Source of the DNA: Rhizoclosmatium globosum
Lineage: Eukaryota > Chytridiomycota > Chytridiomycetes > Chytridiales > Chytriomycetaceae
Length of the DNA stretch: 64,000 nt
Direction: 5' to 3'
NCBI GenBank assembly: GCA_002104985.1
Contig: MCGO01000133.1
Span: 43,274-107,273 of the forward strand
The notes under the pieces were generated by a model. The model did not search any database, was not told the origin of the DNA, and worked only from the letters and a program-made list of their open reading frames with translations. Below, in pieces: positions 1-10,594 of the stretch. Made by a program: the position numbers and the translations under genes. The stretch's first letter is position 1. Every line of letters starts with the position of its first letter.

Positions 1-250
1 CATTATCATGCCTTATTTTATCAAAACAATCATTGTAAAGTGTTTATTTGGGAAAATTGAAACCAGAAGAAAAGTTCGTCAGTATGCTTAAAGTTCGTTA
101 ATCTGCATTGAATCTTCACCCATATAATTCATATCTCGACTTCTGTCTGTATCTGCTTCGTTTGCCCGGCATCTGGCTTCAAGATATCGAAGACGAGACT
201 CCAACGTGTTTGCTTATATTCTGTTAGAATACAAGGATCCATCGTGTCTT
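1..250 (-). pseudogene. Degenerate partial copy of the 3307-3723 coiled-coil gene
   Basis: Read on the minus strand, about positions 38-200 encode a peptide ending in GEDSMQINEL and a TAA stop. The intact gene at 3307-3723 ends in GEDSSQINKL. The match runs upstream through the LE(S/A)R..(R/Q)AN segment, and the 3' flanks of the two copies are also similar (1-60 against 3205-3270). Further upstream the copy loses frame and meets a stop around 210-215, so it is a broken C-terminal fragment, possibly continuing beyond the left edge of the window. The similarity is seen directly; duplication is the inference. Confidence 0.6.
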
Positions 251-335
251 TTTAGTTTTGCCTTCCACAACATTCTCGATTTTATTCCCTTCAGAAGAAA
301 CCCCAGCCAGCTTTAACTTCAATATTTATTTAATT

Positions 336-2311
336 ATGATTCATCTGTTTTCAAAGTCGGTCCGGCCATTGAGTCGATGGACCCGCACCAGCTTCAGACA
401 GCGCACATTGAGCACAATTCCAAGCGCAATCCGCGGATCGACAGCGACAGCCAAGCATCGATCGACTGGAATTGGACTTGGGCTTGGACTTGGATTGACA
501 CTTGGACTCGGCCTGTCCCTCGCTCGAACCGAACCGCTTTCACTCGATTCGGCGACTCAAACGCAAATTAAAAGTGATTTAAAACTATCTCAAAATGAGG
601 CAAAGTGCGTGGCAAAACAGGAACCACGTCAAAGTCGCCTTCAACTTGTGTTTGGTTTTGCCCGCATTTGCTTTCGAACTCTGTCGCTTGGCCTTGTCTT
701 TGCTCCGCTGTTTGTTCTGTTTCCTGTGTGGCTTGTTGTGAGGGGCGATTGGTGGTTGGATCTGGCGACAGCGACTTGCGGGCTGGCGGGTGAGAGCTTT
801 GAGTACATAGCATTCCTAATAATGTGTCAATAAGGACCTATCTATATTAAGTTATGTCAGTGGGTCGCAATGAGACAAGACTTGTTCTCTCAAGAAGTGT
901 GTACAGCTTTTGCTAAACTGCAGTCAAACTCCCCTCCTCATGCATTCAAACATACGCGCGAAATTGTGGAAGAAATGTTGAATGATCCTTTGAATGGTTT
1001 TATTACTGCGAATGGCAAACGACTGGTGATTGAAGATGTCTTCGTTGAATTTGATCCTATTCCTGTTGGCGTTGGAGCTGTCGCACAAGTTCATCGTGCA
1101 GTACTGAAACCTCAATATGTACCATCTGATATTATTGGGCCGAAAGACTCTGAAGCGCGTGTTGCTGTGAAGGTCCTACATCCTGGAATCGTTCCCTTGA
1201 TTGAGATGGATTTGACTTTACTTCAACTCAGCGGAAAACTGGTAAATATGGTCATGCCTGGCGCGAAATACTTGGCAATTGATGAAGAGTTGGAAACGTT
1301 CGCTGGTATGACTGAATAACTCTCCTACCAAAGCATCATTTTGACTCTATCCTACAACACAGATATGATGCGTCGACAACTCGATCTGTCAATCGAACAC
1401 AACAACTTAATCCGTTTTCGAGAAAACTTTGGCACTCCCAAAAAGGGCGAACTGAAATTAGACGTGTCCTTCCCAGCCCCCATAATTGGCACTCCCCAAG
1501 TAATGATGGAAGAATTCTGTGACGGAATCCGATGTACAACAATTTTAGAAATGGAAGGAGGGATGGGCGGAACATTTGACGAACAAGTCATCAAAATCGG
1601 ATTACCAGCCTTCATTGTACGTCACACCGTTATCTCCTCCAACCCTTAATTCCTAACCGCTTTCCCTCCCCACAGCGTATGATAATGAAACACAACTTCA
1701 TCCACGCAGACCTCCACGCCGGAAACATGCTCCTAACCTTCAAAAAACCCTCCACCTCCTCAACACCCCCCGAATTCGCTCCACCCTCCCTCTACAAAAC
1801 CTTCCACTCCTCACCCATCTCAACCCGCCGCGAAATCCTCGAAACCCTGAAATCCCAAGGCTACATCCCGCACCTAATATTCCTCGACGTAGGTCTAACC
1901 GCAACCCTGTCCCCCAAATCCCTCGAAAACATCCGTCTCGTCGCGTCAGCAGCCCTCAACGGCGACGGCGACAAAATGGCAGACCTGTTCATATCGCGAT
2001 GCCGGGACCCGGGTCTCGTGATTGAGAAGGAGGAAGCAAGGGCGAGGATGAGGCGGATGGTGGATGATGTCGGGCTTGCGGCGGGGGCGAATACGATGGG
2101 TGCTGTGTTGCCGTTGAGTAAACTTAAGAGCGCGGAGGTGTTACGACAGGCTGCGGATTTCTTTCGGCGGCATCGGATTGGGCTTGATGGGGAGTGGGTT
2201 GGACTTTTTGTTGCGGCTGTGCTTGTGGAAGGGGTTGCGAGGAAGTTGGGGGGTGATGTGGATGTGCTTGAGGTTGTTGTTGATGAGGTTCCTGACGGGT
2301 TTGTTGTTTGA
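336..2311 (+). CDS. ABC1/ADCK (UbiB-family) atypical kinase, ADCK2-like
   Basis: Four exons (336-789, 835-1305, 1363-1616, 1676-2311) join in frame to 604 residues. The family motifs occur in order: a KxGQ-like element (IKLCQW, with Cys in place of Gly) formed across the first splice junction, the QVHRA motif (GAVAQVHRAV), the invariant Lys in VAVKVLHPG, the catalytic HADLHAGN loop, and a DVG metal-binding motif. The ATG at 336 gives a basic Ser/Arg-rich N-terminus fit for mitochondrial import, followed by a Gly/Leu-rich hydrophobic stretch. Family knowledge: UbiB/ADCK proteins act on the matrix side of the inner membrane in coenzyme Q and lipid homeostasis. HADLHxGN with FIK.xGQW-type spacing is closest to ADCK2. 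The exact subfamily is inferred. Confidence 0.85.
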
Positions 2312-2752
2312 ATTGAAGTAAAATATTCGGAAGAAAAAGGAAAGACCTAGGGGGTTGGAGAATTTATTTAAATACACTCTCCAAAACTTTCTGTATCGAC
2401 TCCTTTGTAACAATTGAAAGTAACACCAAATTCAAACATCTTGTCCTTTGCATCAGAACTTTCCAGCATAAAATATCTAACTGATATTATCACCATCCAG
2501 GTCAAACTGCATATGCACCATCAATGCCTTATTTCTAAAGAATTGGAATGTTTGGCCCAGCTATGGTTGTTTTTTTTTTCGGACACTTGATTCAGTATCT
2601 TTGATATTTATAAGTAATTGATGTTGTTTGAGTTGTTGGATTCATGTGTAATCCAAAAAGAATGTCTTCCAAATAATTCGCTTCCAGGAGATCAATATCC
2701 AATGGTTGTTTGTTGCGGATACCACTGTCGCCACCGCGCTCATGGCGTCTTT
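2312..2752. other. Gene-free interval
   Basis: This is the 3' flank of the kinase gene. It is AT-rich and contains a T9 tract near 2570. No convincing coding, RNA or repeat feature is seen. Confidence 0.5.
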
Positions 2753-3204
2753 CTAAAGACTCAACAAGCATTGACCATAAACGACGTGGTTTTCTGGAAT
2801 GGCTGTTGGCATTCCTTTTTGGAAAGTCGTTGACATGACAGTCACCAAAATATCATCTGCAGCAAAGGGAGAAGTGCACCAACTTTGTAGTCTACCATGA
2901 TCTAATCACACTATTTAATCCGCATTTTTGAAGTCAACTAAAATAATACTACTTACGCCATCAGCCCCATTCCAATTAGAACATTGACAGATGAGGTTTG
3001 AGCAATATCAATAGAATGGACAAACGTTTTGGCCAACTCTTTTGAATTGTTTTTATCCTCCATAGAAGTTCCCAATACGAGATTTATGCTGTTTTAAGAG
3101 ATAGTGTAAGGTAGTAGGCAACATAACCCGAAGCACATTACTTTTTGTTTGATATCATTTTTATGTGCCCAAAAAGGGTGAATACAAATCACTGTCATTT
3201 TCAT
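2753..3204 (-). CDS. Putative small spliced gene, unrecognised
   Basis: The minus strand can be read as short exons around 3204-3120, 3088-2957 and 2891-2753. The middle exon is open and reads ...NLVLGTSMEDKNN...VNVLIGMGLMA, followed by a consensus GTAAGT donor. With the acceptor at 2892-2894 the last exon continues in phase as LQSWCTSPFAADDILVTV and ends at TAG 2753. The first exon (ATG at 3202-3204) joins only through a weak donor. The composition is protein-like, but I recognise no family and the model is short. It could be a decayed gene or chance; the middle and last exons are the better supported part. Confidence 0.28.
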
Positions 3205-3306
3205 GCATTATTTTATGAGGGGTTTCAAAAATCATTGTTGAAACATTGTTTATTTGCTAGATTGAAACCTTGAATTAAAGAACAAAACAAATAGGTGACA
3301 GGATGC

Positions 3307-3723
3307 TTAAAGTTTGTTAATCTGACTTGAATCTTCACCCACATCATTCATAGCTCGACCTCTATCCACAGCTGCTCCGTTTGCCTGGAATCTGGATTCA
3401 AGACAATCAAGACGGATTCTGACATCATCCAACAGAATACAGGGATTCATCGCGTCTTCTTCCCCACTGGTTGCAGCCAAACCGCGTAACGCCACAGCGT
3501 TTCTTTCGATTCTGGCTTCAAGGGCGTTAAGTCTTGATTCATTTTCCATCATATTTTTAGTCAACCAGATAAGCCACGAGAGTGTCATGGAGGCTGGTTC
3601 AGTGTTTTGTTGTCTTCTGGAGGAACTGGGAGTCTCTCTCGGAATGGGGACAGACGTCACATTCTCGGTGCTTCTTGGGCGGCTACCTGCCCCGTGCTCA
3701 AGAAGAGTAGTGTTGCTTGACAT
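3307..3723 (-). CDS. Hypothetical coiled-coil protein (138 aa)
   Basis: A single open exon of 138 residues starts at ATG 3723. The N-terminal 45 residues are Ser/Pro/Arg-rich and look disordered. A short hydrophobic or amphipathic patch (TLSWLIWLTKNMM) follows, then a heptad-like region with two LExR(I/F) elements separated by a short linker, suggesting a pair of helices. No known domain is recognised. A degenerate copy of the C-terminal half lies at the left edge of the window, so this sequence has been locally duplicated. Function unknown. Confidence 0.5.
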   Translation of the reverse strand: MSSNTTLLEHGAGSRPRSTENVTSVPIPRETPSSSRRQQNTEPASMTLSWLIWLTKNMMENESRLNALEARIERNAVALRGLAATSGEEDAMNPCILLDDVRIRLDCLESRFQANGAAVDRGRAMNDVGEDSSQINKL

Positions 3724-3935
3724 ACCTTGTATGATTCAGATTTGTAGGGGTGGTTTATTTGGAAACTGGTTTTTTTTCCTGTTACCAGTTTGTTCCGCAA
3801 ATAGCCACTACAAGAGGCGCACAATTGCCCGAACATGTTTTTCGGATCTTTTGTTTGTTTTTTGGATGGAATAACGTGTCGGGGATAAATTCCAAAGTTC
3901 GGTGACGACTAGTAGCTTGAAATAAAACATTACTT

Positions 3936-4490
3936 TTATTCGACATTTGCCATACTCGTTCCATTACTACACTTATCATAAATCTTTCGATAAAGTGAAC
4001 GAGGAATAGGAAGCAACTTAGCACGGACATCAGTCAAGTCATTGGTAAGGAGCGGAAGTTCAGCAACCAAAAAAAGACCATCTGTCTCCCCAAAACTAAT
4101 CAACGGAGACTTAAGAGCAAGCGGAACGTCCAACTTCAAATTTTCAAGAAGCTTGAGTTCAAGCTCGACAGGAACATCGAGTTTCAAAGTCTCCAGCAAC
4201 TGTAGCTCAATTTCAAGATCCGTGAGCAAGTATTTGGAGGAACCGGAATGGAGCATATCGAAACTGAATGAGGGCACCATGATTGCTTTCGCGACAACCA
4301 ACGAAGGTTCTTTGATTGGATTTGGTTTCCAGAGATGGACCAGGGCTGTGGTGCCGTCACGGACGAATCGTTGGTGCGTGATTCTTGTGATTTGAGATGG
4401 GACGGAAAAGTCTACAACGACAGTTGCATAGCTTGTATCATCTGGAAGGACTAGAGGGATGGTAGTAGATGCAACAATTGGAAGGGGCAT
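3936..4490 (-). CDS. Hypothetical protein (184 aa) with internal duplicated helix
   Basis: A single exon starts at ATG 4490. The protein is rich in Leu, Val and Pro. Residues about 94-125 contain two tandem near-copies of the unit ELxLLExLKLDVP. There is no signal peptide, transmembrane segment or known domain that I can recognise. An opposing open frame covers part of the same stretch (4042-4395, plus strand). I prefer the minus strand because the frame is longer and the internal repeat makes protein sense. Function unknown. Confidence 0.45.
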   Translation of the reverse strand: MPLPIVASTTIPLVLPDDTSYATVVVDFSVPSQITRITHQRFVRDGTTALVHLWKPNPIKEPSLVVAKAIMVPSFSFDMLHSGSSKYLLTDLEIELQLLETLKLDVPVELELKLLENLKLDVPLALKSPLISFGETDGLFLVAELPLLTNDLTDVRAKLLPIPRSLYRKIYDKCSNGTSMANVE

Positions 4491-4655
4491 TGGTTACGTG
4501 TACAAGTTGATTGAGCTTTTTTTGAATCTATTTCTGGGTGTTTCGGTTTTTGGAGAAGGCGTCTCCTTTTCCTTTGAGTATTATTCTGAGTTTTAATGTA
4601 ATAATGTCTGGGAAAGAATGTGTATAAATGTGTATAAATCTTCCTCAGAACTCCA

Positions 4656-5671
4656 ATGCAAATGGACAGCGCACTTCAGATTCTCGACACACTCAAAACG
4701 CATCAAAGGATCCAACTTGCACTAAATTCAACCATCGAAGATCCTGTTTATCAAAGCGAAGCCGTGATTGTATCGCTTGTTGACTTCAGCTTGTCTCGAC
4801 TAGGTTGGCATTAACTTGACAGCCAATTGAACCCATTCAAACACACGATTTAAAACAGAGTCTTTTGAGGCACCGACTTTGATCGCAAGTGCCGTGACTG
4901 TCAAACAAATCCTTTCAACTTCGATCAACTTGCTCAATTCAAACAAGTTCAACGATAACAGTCAAAACCTTCCCTTTCTGAAACAACGAGACTATTCAGA
5001 TCGAAAGGATGCACTCAAACGAAGGATCGCTCAGATTGCGTCGTTTGTGTATGGTGGAATTGTATCCGTTCCTGGCTGGGAGGGAACTAGGCCTGTCTTT
5101 GCTCCAAAGTACGAATGTTCCGCTGCTTTGGATGTCGAGTCGTTTGTGAAGGAAGTGGTTGCTACGGTGAGGGCTACGTGGGCGTCAGTCAAAACAGATT
5201 CAGAGGATGTCAGAATGGATGTTGGAGAACAAGTGAGTGCACTTGGTACCAAGTCAACTCAAACGTGTTTTTAAATTCAAACACAGGTGGTTACTTTTAT
5301 GGACGCGGAATTCTCTCGTCTCAGTTTAAATGACCCAGATCATCATGAAAGCGTTCACAAGTCATGTCCATCGTGCTTTGAAGCTCTGAAAGCTCGTACG
5401 AGTGATCAGGTGTGGTTGTATTTCTCGGAATGCTGCATTGAGATGCAAACCAAGGTATTATTCCTCCTAGTCTCCTTTCTCCTGATTGAATTCTTTGGTT
5501 TACTCATGGAATACTTAACAGGTCTTGGATACAATTGAAGACCCTTCTCTTCGAGATAGAAGACGTGCCGCGAACAAGAATGTGGATGCATTTTTGGCTC
5601 GAATTGAATCCCAGCGAGAGAACGCAGATCTTTTCATGCGAGATTTAGAACAACTTGCTGAATTTGAGTAA
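4656..5671 (+). CDS. Hypothetical four-exon protein (279 aa)
   Basis: Exons 4656-4803, 4859-5232, 5287-5454 and 5522-5671 join in frame, each bounded by GT..AG (donors GTTGGC, GTGAGT, GTATTA), giving 279 residues. The protein looks mainly helical and soluble. The N-terminus (MQMDSALQILDTLKTHQR) is amphipathic and the C-terminus is charged (RRRAANKNVDAFLARIESQ). No catalytic motif or known domain is recognised. It ends only 140 bp before the start chosen for the dioxygenase on the same strand. Gene existence is well supported by four in-phase exons; the function is not known. Confidence 0.6.
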
Positions 5672-5810
5672 AGTAAAGTAGAAGATGAGTAATCATTACA
5701 TTGTTGACATAAACCTTCTATTTGTTCGAAATCAACATTCGAAATCAATGCAAGCCCTTATCAACACCTGGATTTCGGCTCCACCACCTCCACAAAATCC
5801 ATCAGTAAAC

Positions 5811-6750
5811 ATGAAACAACCAGCCTACTTTCTGGCGCACGGGTCTCCCTTCTGGATCCCAAACAAGACCGCTTCAGGCCCAGCCTTCCTGAAGAAACTT
5901 GGGAAAGAGATCCTATCCTCACCTTCACCTCCAAAGTCAATGCTCATCATTAGTGCTCACTGGGAAACAAACAACGGTGTCAAAGTTACCACCGCTGCAA
6001 CACATAAACTGTTGTATGACTATTACGGATTCCCAAAGAACTTTTACGATGTGAAATACCCTGCGAAGGGTGATCCAGCGATGGCACAAGAAACCATTTC
6101 GTTGCTCAAAAAGGCTGGATTCAAAGTTGATGAGGAACGAGAACGTGGCTTGGACCATGGAGTATTCACACCACTTATATATCTGTAGGTTTCCTTCTCC
6201 AATTCTCTATATATCCTTCCCTTACCCTTCACAAAGCTATAACTCTTACTCCCAAACCAGATTCCCAAACCAAGAACTCCCAATTGTCCAACTTTCTCTC
6301 CCAATCACAAACAAAACCGAAGACTACTACCGCCTCGGCGCCGCCCTCCGCCCACTACGCGACCAAGGCGTCATGATCGTTGGATCCGGATTCATTCTCC
6401 ACAACCTCCGCCTTCTTATGCCCAAATTCCAGAATGGCGGGTCTGAGTTGGATCCGATTTTACCGTGGGCTGATGAATTCGTGAAAGCTTCTGAGAAGGT
6501 TGCGTTGGATGTTCCAGCGTCTGAGGAAGGGAGGAAAGAGGGGGTGTTGGGCTTGTTCAAGTTGAATAGTTATTCGACTGCTCATCCTTCCCCGGAACAT
6601 TTCGCTCCGTTTGTGGTTGCTGTTGGAGCTGCAGGTGGAGATGCTGGGCATTTGATTCATTCACATTGGTGGGGTGGCCTTGAAAGTGAGGATTCTTTCC
6701 GGTTTGGAGAACTGGGGGAAAAGACTGAGGGTGTAAGGAATGAATTGTAA
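5811..6750 (+). CDS. LigB/DODA-type class III extradiol ring-cleavage dioxygenase
   Basis: Two exons (5811-6184, 6261-6750) encode 287 residues, the usual size for the 4,5-DOPA-dioxygenase-like family. Expected metal-ligand histidines are visible in YFLAHGSP, IISAHWE and GLDHGVF. The typical P.(V)QLSLP segment follows directly after the splice junction, and a C-terminal GHLIHSHWW stretch is present. Family knowledge: these enzymes open catecholic rings with a non-haem Fe(II) or Zn site, and microbial members act on varied aromatic diols, so the substrate here is unknown. The ATG at 5748 would add 21 residues. I chose 5811 because MKQPAYFLAHGSP matches the normal family N-terminus. Confidence 0.87.
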
Positions 6751-6852
6751 AACTGAATAAATTTATCATAATTAAATGAACACTGGAATTTTGTCAGTGT
6801 GCACAAGGGGCTGACAAGATGAACAGCCCTAGTTGGAATTCTCAAAAGGAAA

Positions 6853-8158
6853 ATGACAGACCCTCAACCAAACAGCGACTTTGTGATTGAAGACGCGTTG
6901 GACCACCGGAATTCAACACAGACATTAATAGATGAAGTCGCTCTCACCGTTGAAAAGGAGAAGCTGTCTCAAGAACCACCATCACAACCTCTGAACTGGT
7001 GGACTAAACCAACTCTTCTGAAACGAGACGCGATGCCCGAATGGTATCAGGTGATCTACCTCATCTCCTCATCACACGGCAAACTAAACAGCTAAAAACC
7101 AGCACGAATACTTTATTTGGACAGGCTACAGGCCCATAACAGGGAGCACCTGGGATTGTCTCTATTCCATCACATATCTGCACAACGAGACCGGAAACAT
7201 ATGGACACACGGACTCGGCGCACTTTTATTCATTTTATTGACTGGATACACGTGGGGCCATCTATTCAGAGAGGATGGGTTGACGGGCGTGAATTGGCGG
7301 GATCATCTGATAGCCCTTGAACTGTGCGTCGTTCATTATGTCCTTAGATTGGAAACTCACAATTGTGGATTTAGGCATATTGGAGTAATATCGTGTCTGT
7401 TCTTTTCAGCAGTGTTTCATACGATGTGTAGTCATTCTCAAACTGTTCATCGATCGTGTTTAAAGGCGGATTACGTGGGAATCGTATTGCATATTGGGGG
7501 TTGTTTCGTCGCCTCTATTTATTACTGCTTTTATTGCGAAAAGATGCTGCAGACAATCTATCTCGCGCTTATTATCTCGTTTGGTGCTGCTGTGGTTTGT
7601 TCCCTCGACTTTCCTTGGATTCACGTGTTTATCAGGACCTGACAGATATTCACGAACGTATCAAAACGATTCATGAAGCGAGAATACGCGAGGTTGCGTT
7701 TGGGCTTCTTCATCGGCTTTGGGTTCTGGGGAATAATTCCTATAATCCATTCCTGTTTAATACATAGCGTGAGTCTTTAAATATCATCAGACCTAAAAGT
7801 AACTGACTCCTCGCACAGTTTCAATTCACTCAACGATCCATCGGACTCAACTACATATTTATTGTCGCCCTGTTTGACTTTGGGGGTGCTATGATATTCA
7901 ACTTTCGCATTCCCGAACGGTTTATACCGGGATCGTTTGACTATATTGTATGTTCGTACTTTTGAAGGTCGCCTTTGTTTAGCTAGTCTTTACTAGGGTC
8001 AGAGCCATCAAATCATGCATATCTGCATTGTTCTCGGAGCAATCACGCATTACTTGGGATTCATCGAAGTATTCAAATTCTGGCATGTTCAAAATGGCGT
8101 GTGCGCACTATCGTGGGATCAAATGGACGTTGGTGTTGGGTCAACTATGGGATGGTGA
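6853..8158 (+). CDS. PAQR-family (adiponectin receptor/haemolysin III-like) 7TM protein
   Basis: Six exons fit the family: 6853-7050, 7103-7323, 7375-7594, 7646-7768, 7819-7947 and 7997-8158 (350 aa). The second begins HEYFIWTGYRPITGS and continues YLHNETGNIWTH, a PAQR signature. SAVFHTMCSHS and GQSHQIMH supply the histidines that bind zinc in this family, and PERFIPGSFD precedes the last helix as expected. Family knowledge: PAQR proteins are seven-helix zinc hydrolases or receptors (ceramidase-like; fungal Izh proteins influence zinc and sterol homeostasis). Two introns (7324-7374 and 7595-7645) are 51 nt each. The second is needed to remove an in-frame TGA at 7640-7642, and its GTTTGT donor is weak, so that junction is the least certain. 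Confidence 0.85.
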
Positions 8159-8241
8159 TTGCTCTTTAACATCACTATATCTATCAAACTCCTTTATTTT
8201 ATTGTTATCATAAATCTTCCATTCCTGCGGGTTCGTAGCCA

Positions 8242-9684
8242 CTAAACTGGAGTTGTAATATGACTCGAAGAATAAATGCAACTGCGTTGATACCTAACGA
8301 AATAATTACTTATCCATGGATCGTATTGGGAATCGTCACCTCCTGCAACATATGATAGCCTAATCTGCCTGTCATTCCGAGACTCGTTCGCATAGATGAA
8401 AGAGAGGAGGAACAAATACATGGCTGATACGTGTAAGAACTATGAATATGTTCGATTTCAATTATTGATAGTTTGATAGAAAGAGAACTCACCAGCAACG
8501 AAATAAGCCATTGAACCGTGACAGGTGCAAACTCCAACACCAACAGACAGATATAATCATAAACCACAATAACCAGCAAACAGACTCCAAAAATAAAGCA
8601 AAGCTGCAAGAATATCTTCTTCTGCTGGAAATTAACCATCATACTCTTCTTCCTCGTCCCTCCACCTCTCTTTAGAACGCTTCCATGCTTGATATACGCA
8701 GCGAAACCTTCCCCGCTCCAGCTCGAATTCTCCTCTCCTTCAACAGGAAGCAGCAAGTCATCCTCGTCATCATACCCACCTGCAATTCCCACACTCAACA
8801 TATTCAAACTCTCCATTCTTTGTCCCCTCAATGCCATTTCCAAACTCGTCATGCTCTGCTCCAAAGTGGCAGAAGAATCCATCCCAAACATGATGCTGTA
8901 CGCGCTTGTTCCAACTTGTTGAGGGGTAGGTTCAAGGTGTTCACGCGATGTTCCGTATGTACCTCGAACGCCGCTTGGGAATTGGGAGGGAGAGATGTAT
9001 CGCGACTGTGTGGGACTTAGAAGAACGTCTGGGCCGCCGGTTGCACTGATGGCGCTTTCGGAGCGGGGTTGGATAGGTTGGTTCACACTTGGAACTCTGC
9101 TGATGGGTTTTAAGTTGGAAAAAGAAGCCTCGCCGATGGGCTTGCCAAGGGGTGTTGCTTGGAGTTGGAGTTGATTGCTGCCACTAAGGCCAGGAGGGAC
9201 CCTGTTTCCAGTGTTGGCTCGGGATATTGATGTAGCTGCGTTGTTTGGTATGGCAAGTTTAGCGCTTAATGGGCCGGCTGTTGTTGACAGCTGTTGAGCT
9301 TTGCGAAGGGCAGCGGGAACATTCTTGCTCAAAGAATGCGTCAATTGCTTAAATATAAGTGTGCTTAAGATTTACCTTAGTTGCGACGGCCAAAGACGCG
9401 TTTCTCGCTGAGGTATGTTGAAATGTGGGCACTCCAGATATCGCAACCTTGATCAAATTCCCAAAATTATCTCCATCATCATCCTCATAACTCCTGCTTC
9501 CTCCAGATGAATGGCTACCCTGCAGGAACTTTGTAAACATGGTTTCATCATATTCATCATCAGACTCGTTGCTGTCGTTATCATCTTCCTCTGCATCGAT
9601 TTCATCCTGTGTCAACACAAAAACGTCAGAAAACGGATCTGTGCCATCACCCTCTCCAGATTTGTGACTTCCTCGACGGGACAT
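8242..9684 (-). CDS. Hypothetical membrane protein with long disordered N-terminus (445 aa)
   Basis: Three exons (9684-9376, 9323-8493, 8439-8242) join in frame. The first 110 residues are highly acidic (DEIDAEEDDNDSNESDDEYDE) and Ser-rich; about 200 more are Ser/Pro/Gly-rich. The C-terminal region has at least two adjacent hydrophobic helices (IFLQLCFIFGVCLLVIVVYD... and ...VTVQWLISLLFLHVSAMYLFLLSF). With the last intron removed, the tail reads SQYDPWISNYF. There is no signal peptide. It starts 51 bp from the divergent axonemal-like gene, so a shared promoter is likely. I do not recognise the family. Confidence 0.65.
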
Positions 9685-9735
9685 TGTATACAGGTTAGGT
9701 TCTTGTTTTCGATTGAGTTCGAAAAATTGTCAAAG

Positions 9736-10514
9736 ATGGCAACTTCAACTCACGGAGGAACAGACTGGAATCGCCACCACGGGCGTGTTGGGTACGTAAT
9801 TTTAAGCTCAATACGTAAGGTTTACGCTTTCGAAGTGCAACGCTTTTGGAAAACTGGGTTGAAGAACGAGCTGTGAGCGACAAGATTCTCGCTGAACGCG
9901 GCGAGTTTGCAAGCGTCAGCAAGCGAGGACACCATGTAATAACGTTTTGATTACGCTCTTCTTCGACAACTGATGGAAGTTATAGGATATTCTTATCAAT
10001 GATCAAAGAGTGCGGGAAGTTCAAACAACATCCAAAGCCGCGTTTGCCATTTCAGCTTCACGATCCGACCCAAACAAAATTGAGCGTGGCAAGCGTAGAC
10101 AGTTAGTGGAAGCTGAACTGATGAAGCAGGCAATGTAAGGGCTCCCATCCTTGTCTCCATTGTTGAATACCAAGTAAATCCTCATCCACCACATTCAGTG
10201 AAGAACTGAAAGAGCCTCCCATCGACCGTTCCGCAAAAGAATGGATTTCAACAGCACACAACGATTTCACAAGTTCAGCCCAACCAATCGAGCTTGGACT
10301 TCACCTTCCTCCAGAACCTGTCACTGCAAAATATAACCACCCAATCACTTTCTGGAGTGATCATGCAACAAAAGGATGCGGAACAGTTATTTGCTCAACC
10401 GCGTTTACCACGTCCGAAGCACCAAGTGCAGAGCAGGGAGTTCAGTTTGGAAAACACGCAGCTTTTAGTACTCCAATTAAGGAATTTAAGAGAGGTCCTG
10501 TGAAGGATGTCTGA
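9736..10514 (+). CDS. Putative axonemal microtubule-inner protein (SPAG8-like), 206 aa
   Basis: Exons 9736-9791, 9836-9935, 9986-10134 and 10199-10514 join in phase. The N-terminal part contains LLENWVEERAV and DILINDQRVREVQT. The C-terminal part contains HLPPEPVTAKYNHPITFW and ends with FGKHAAFSTPI. Short ENW..ER elements and FG(R/K)..(A/S)FSTP endings recur in small ciliary microtubule-inner proteins, and SPAG8 is my best guess from memory. This is family resemblance without a search. A flagellar role would suit a fungus with swimming zoospores. Gene structure is well supported; the assignment is moderate at best. Confidence 0.55.
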
Positions 10515-10594
10515 GAGATTCAAGGGGTGGAAAGATGTGAAAATAAATACCATCCTTGTCAGCCTTCCTTGTTGCGATCAAGAATGTCCCAAGA

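Noticed and set aside
2618..2833. Plus-strand open frame of 71 codons
   Set aside because: No motif, no splice partners, and it overlaps better minus-strand exon candidates.
4042..4395. Plus-strand open frame (117 codons) overlapping the 3936-4490 gene
   Set aside because: Ser-rich composition mirrors the Leu/Glu-rich minus-strand gene; the minus frame is longer and has an internal protein repeat.
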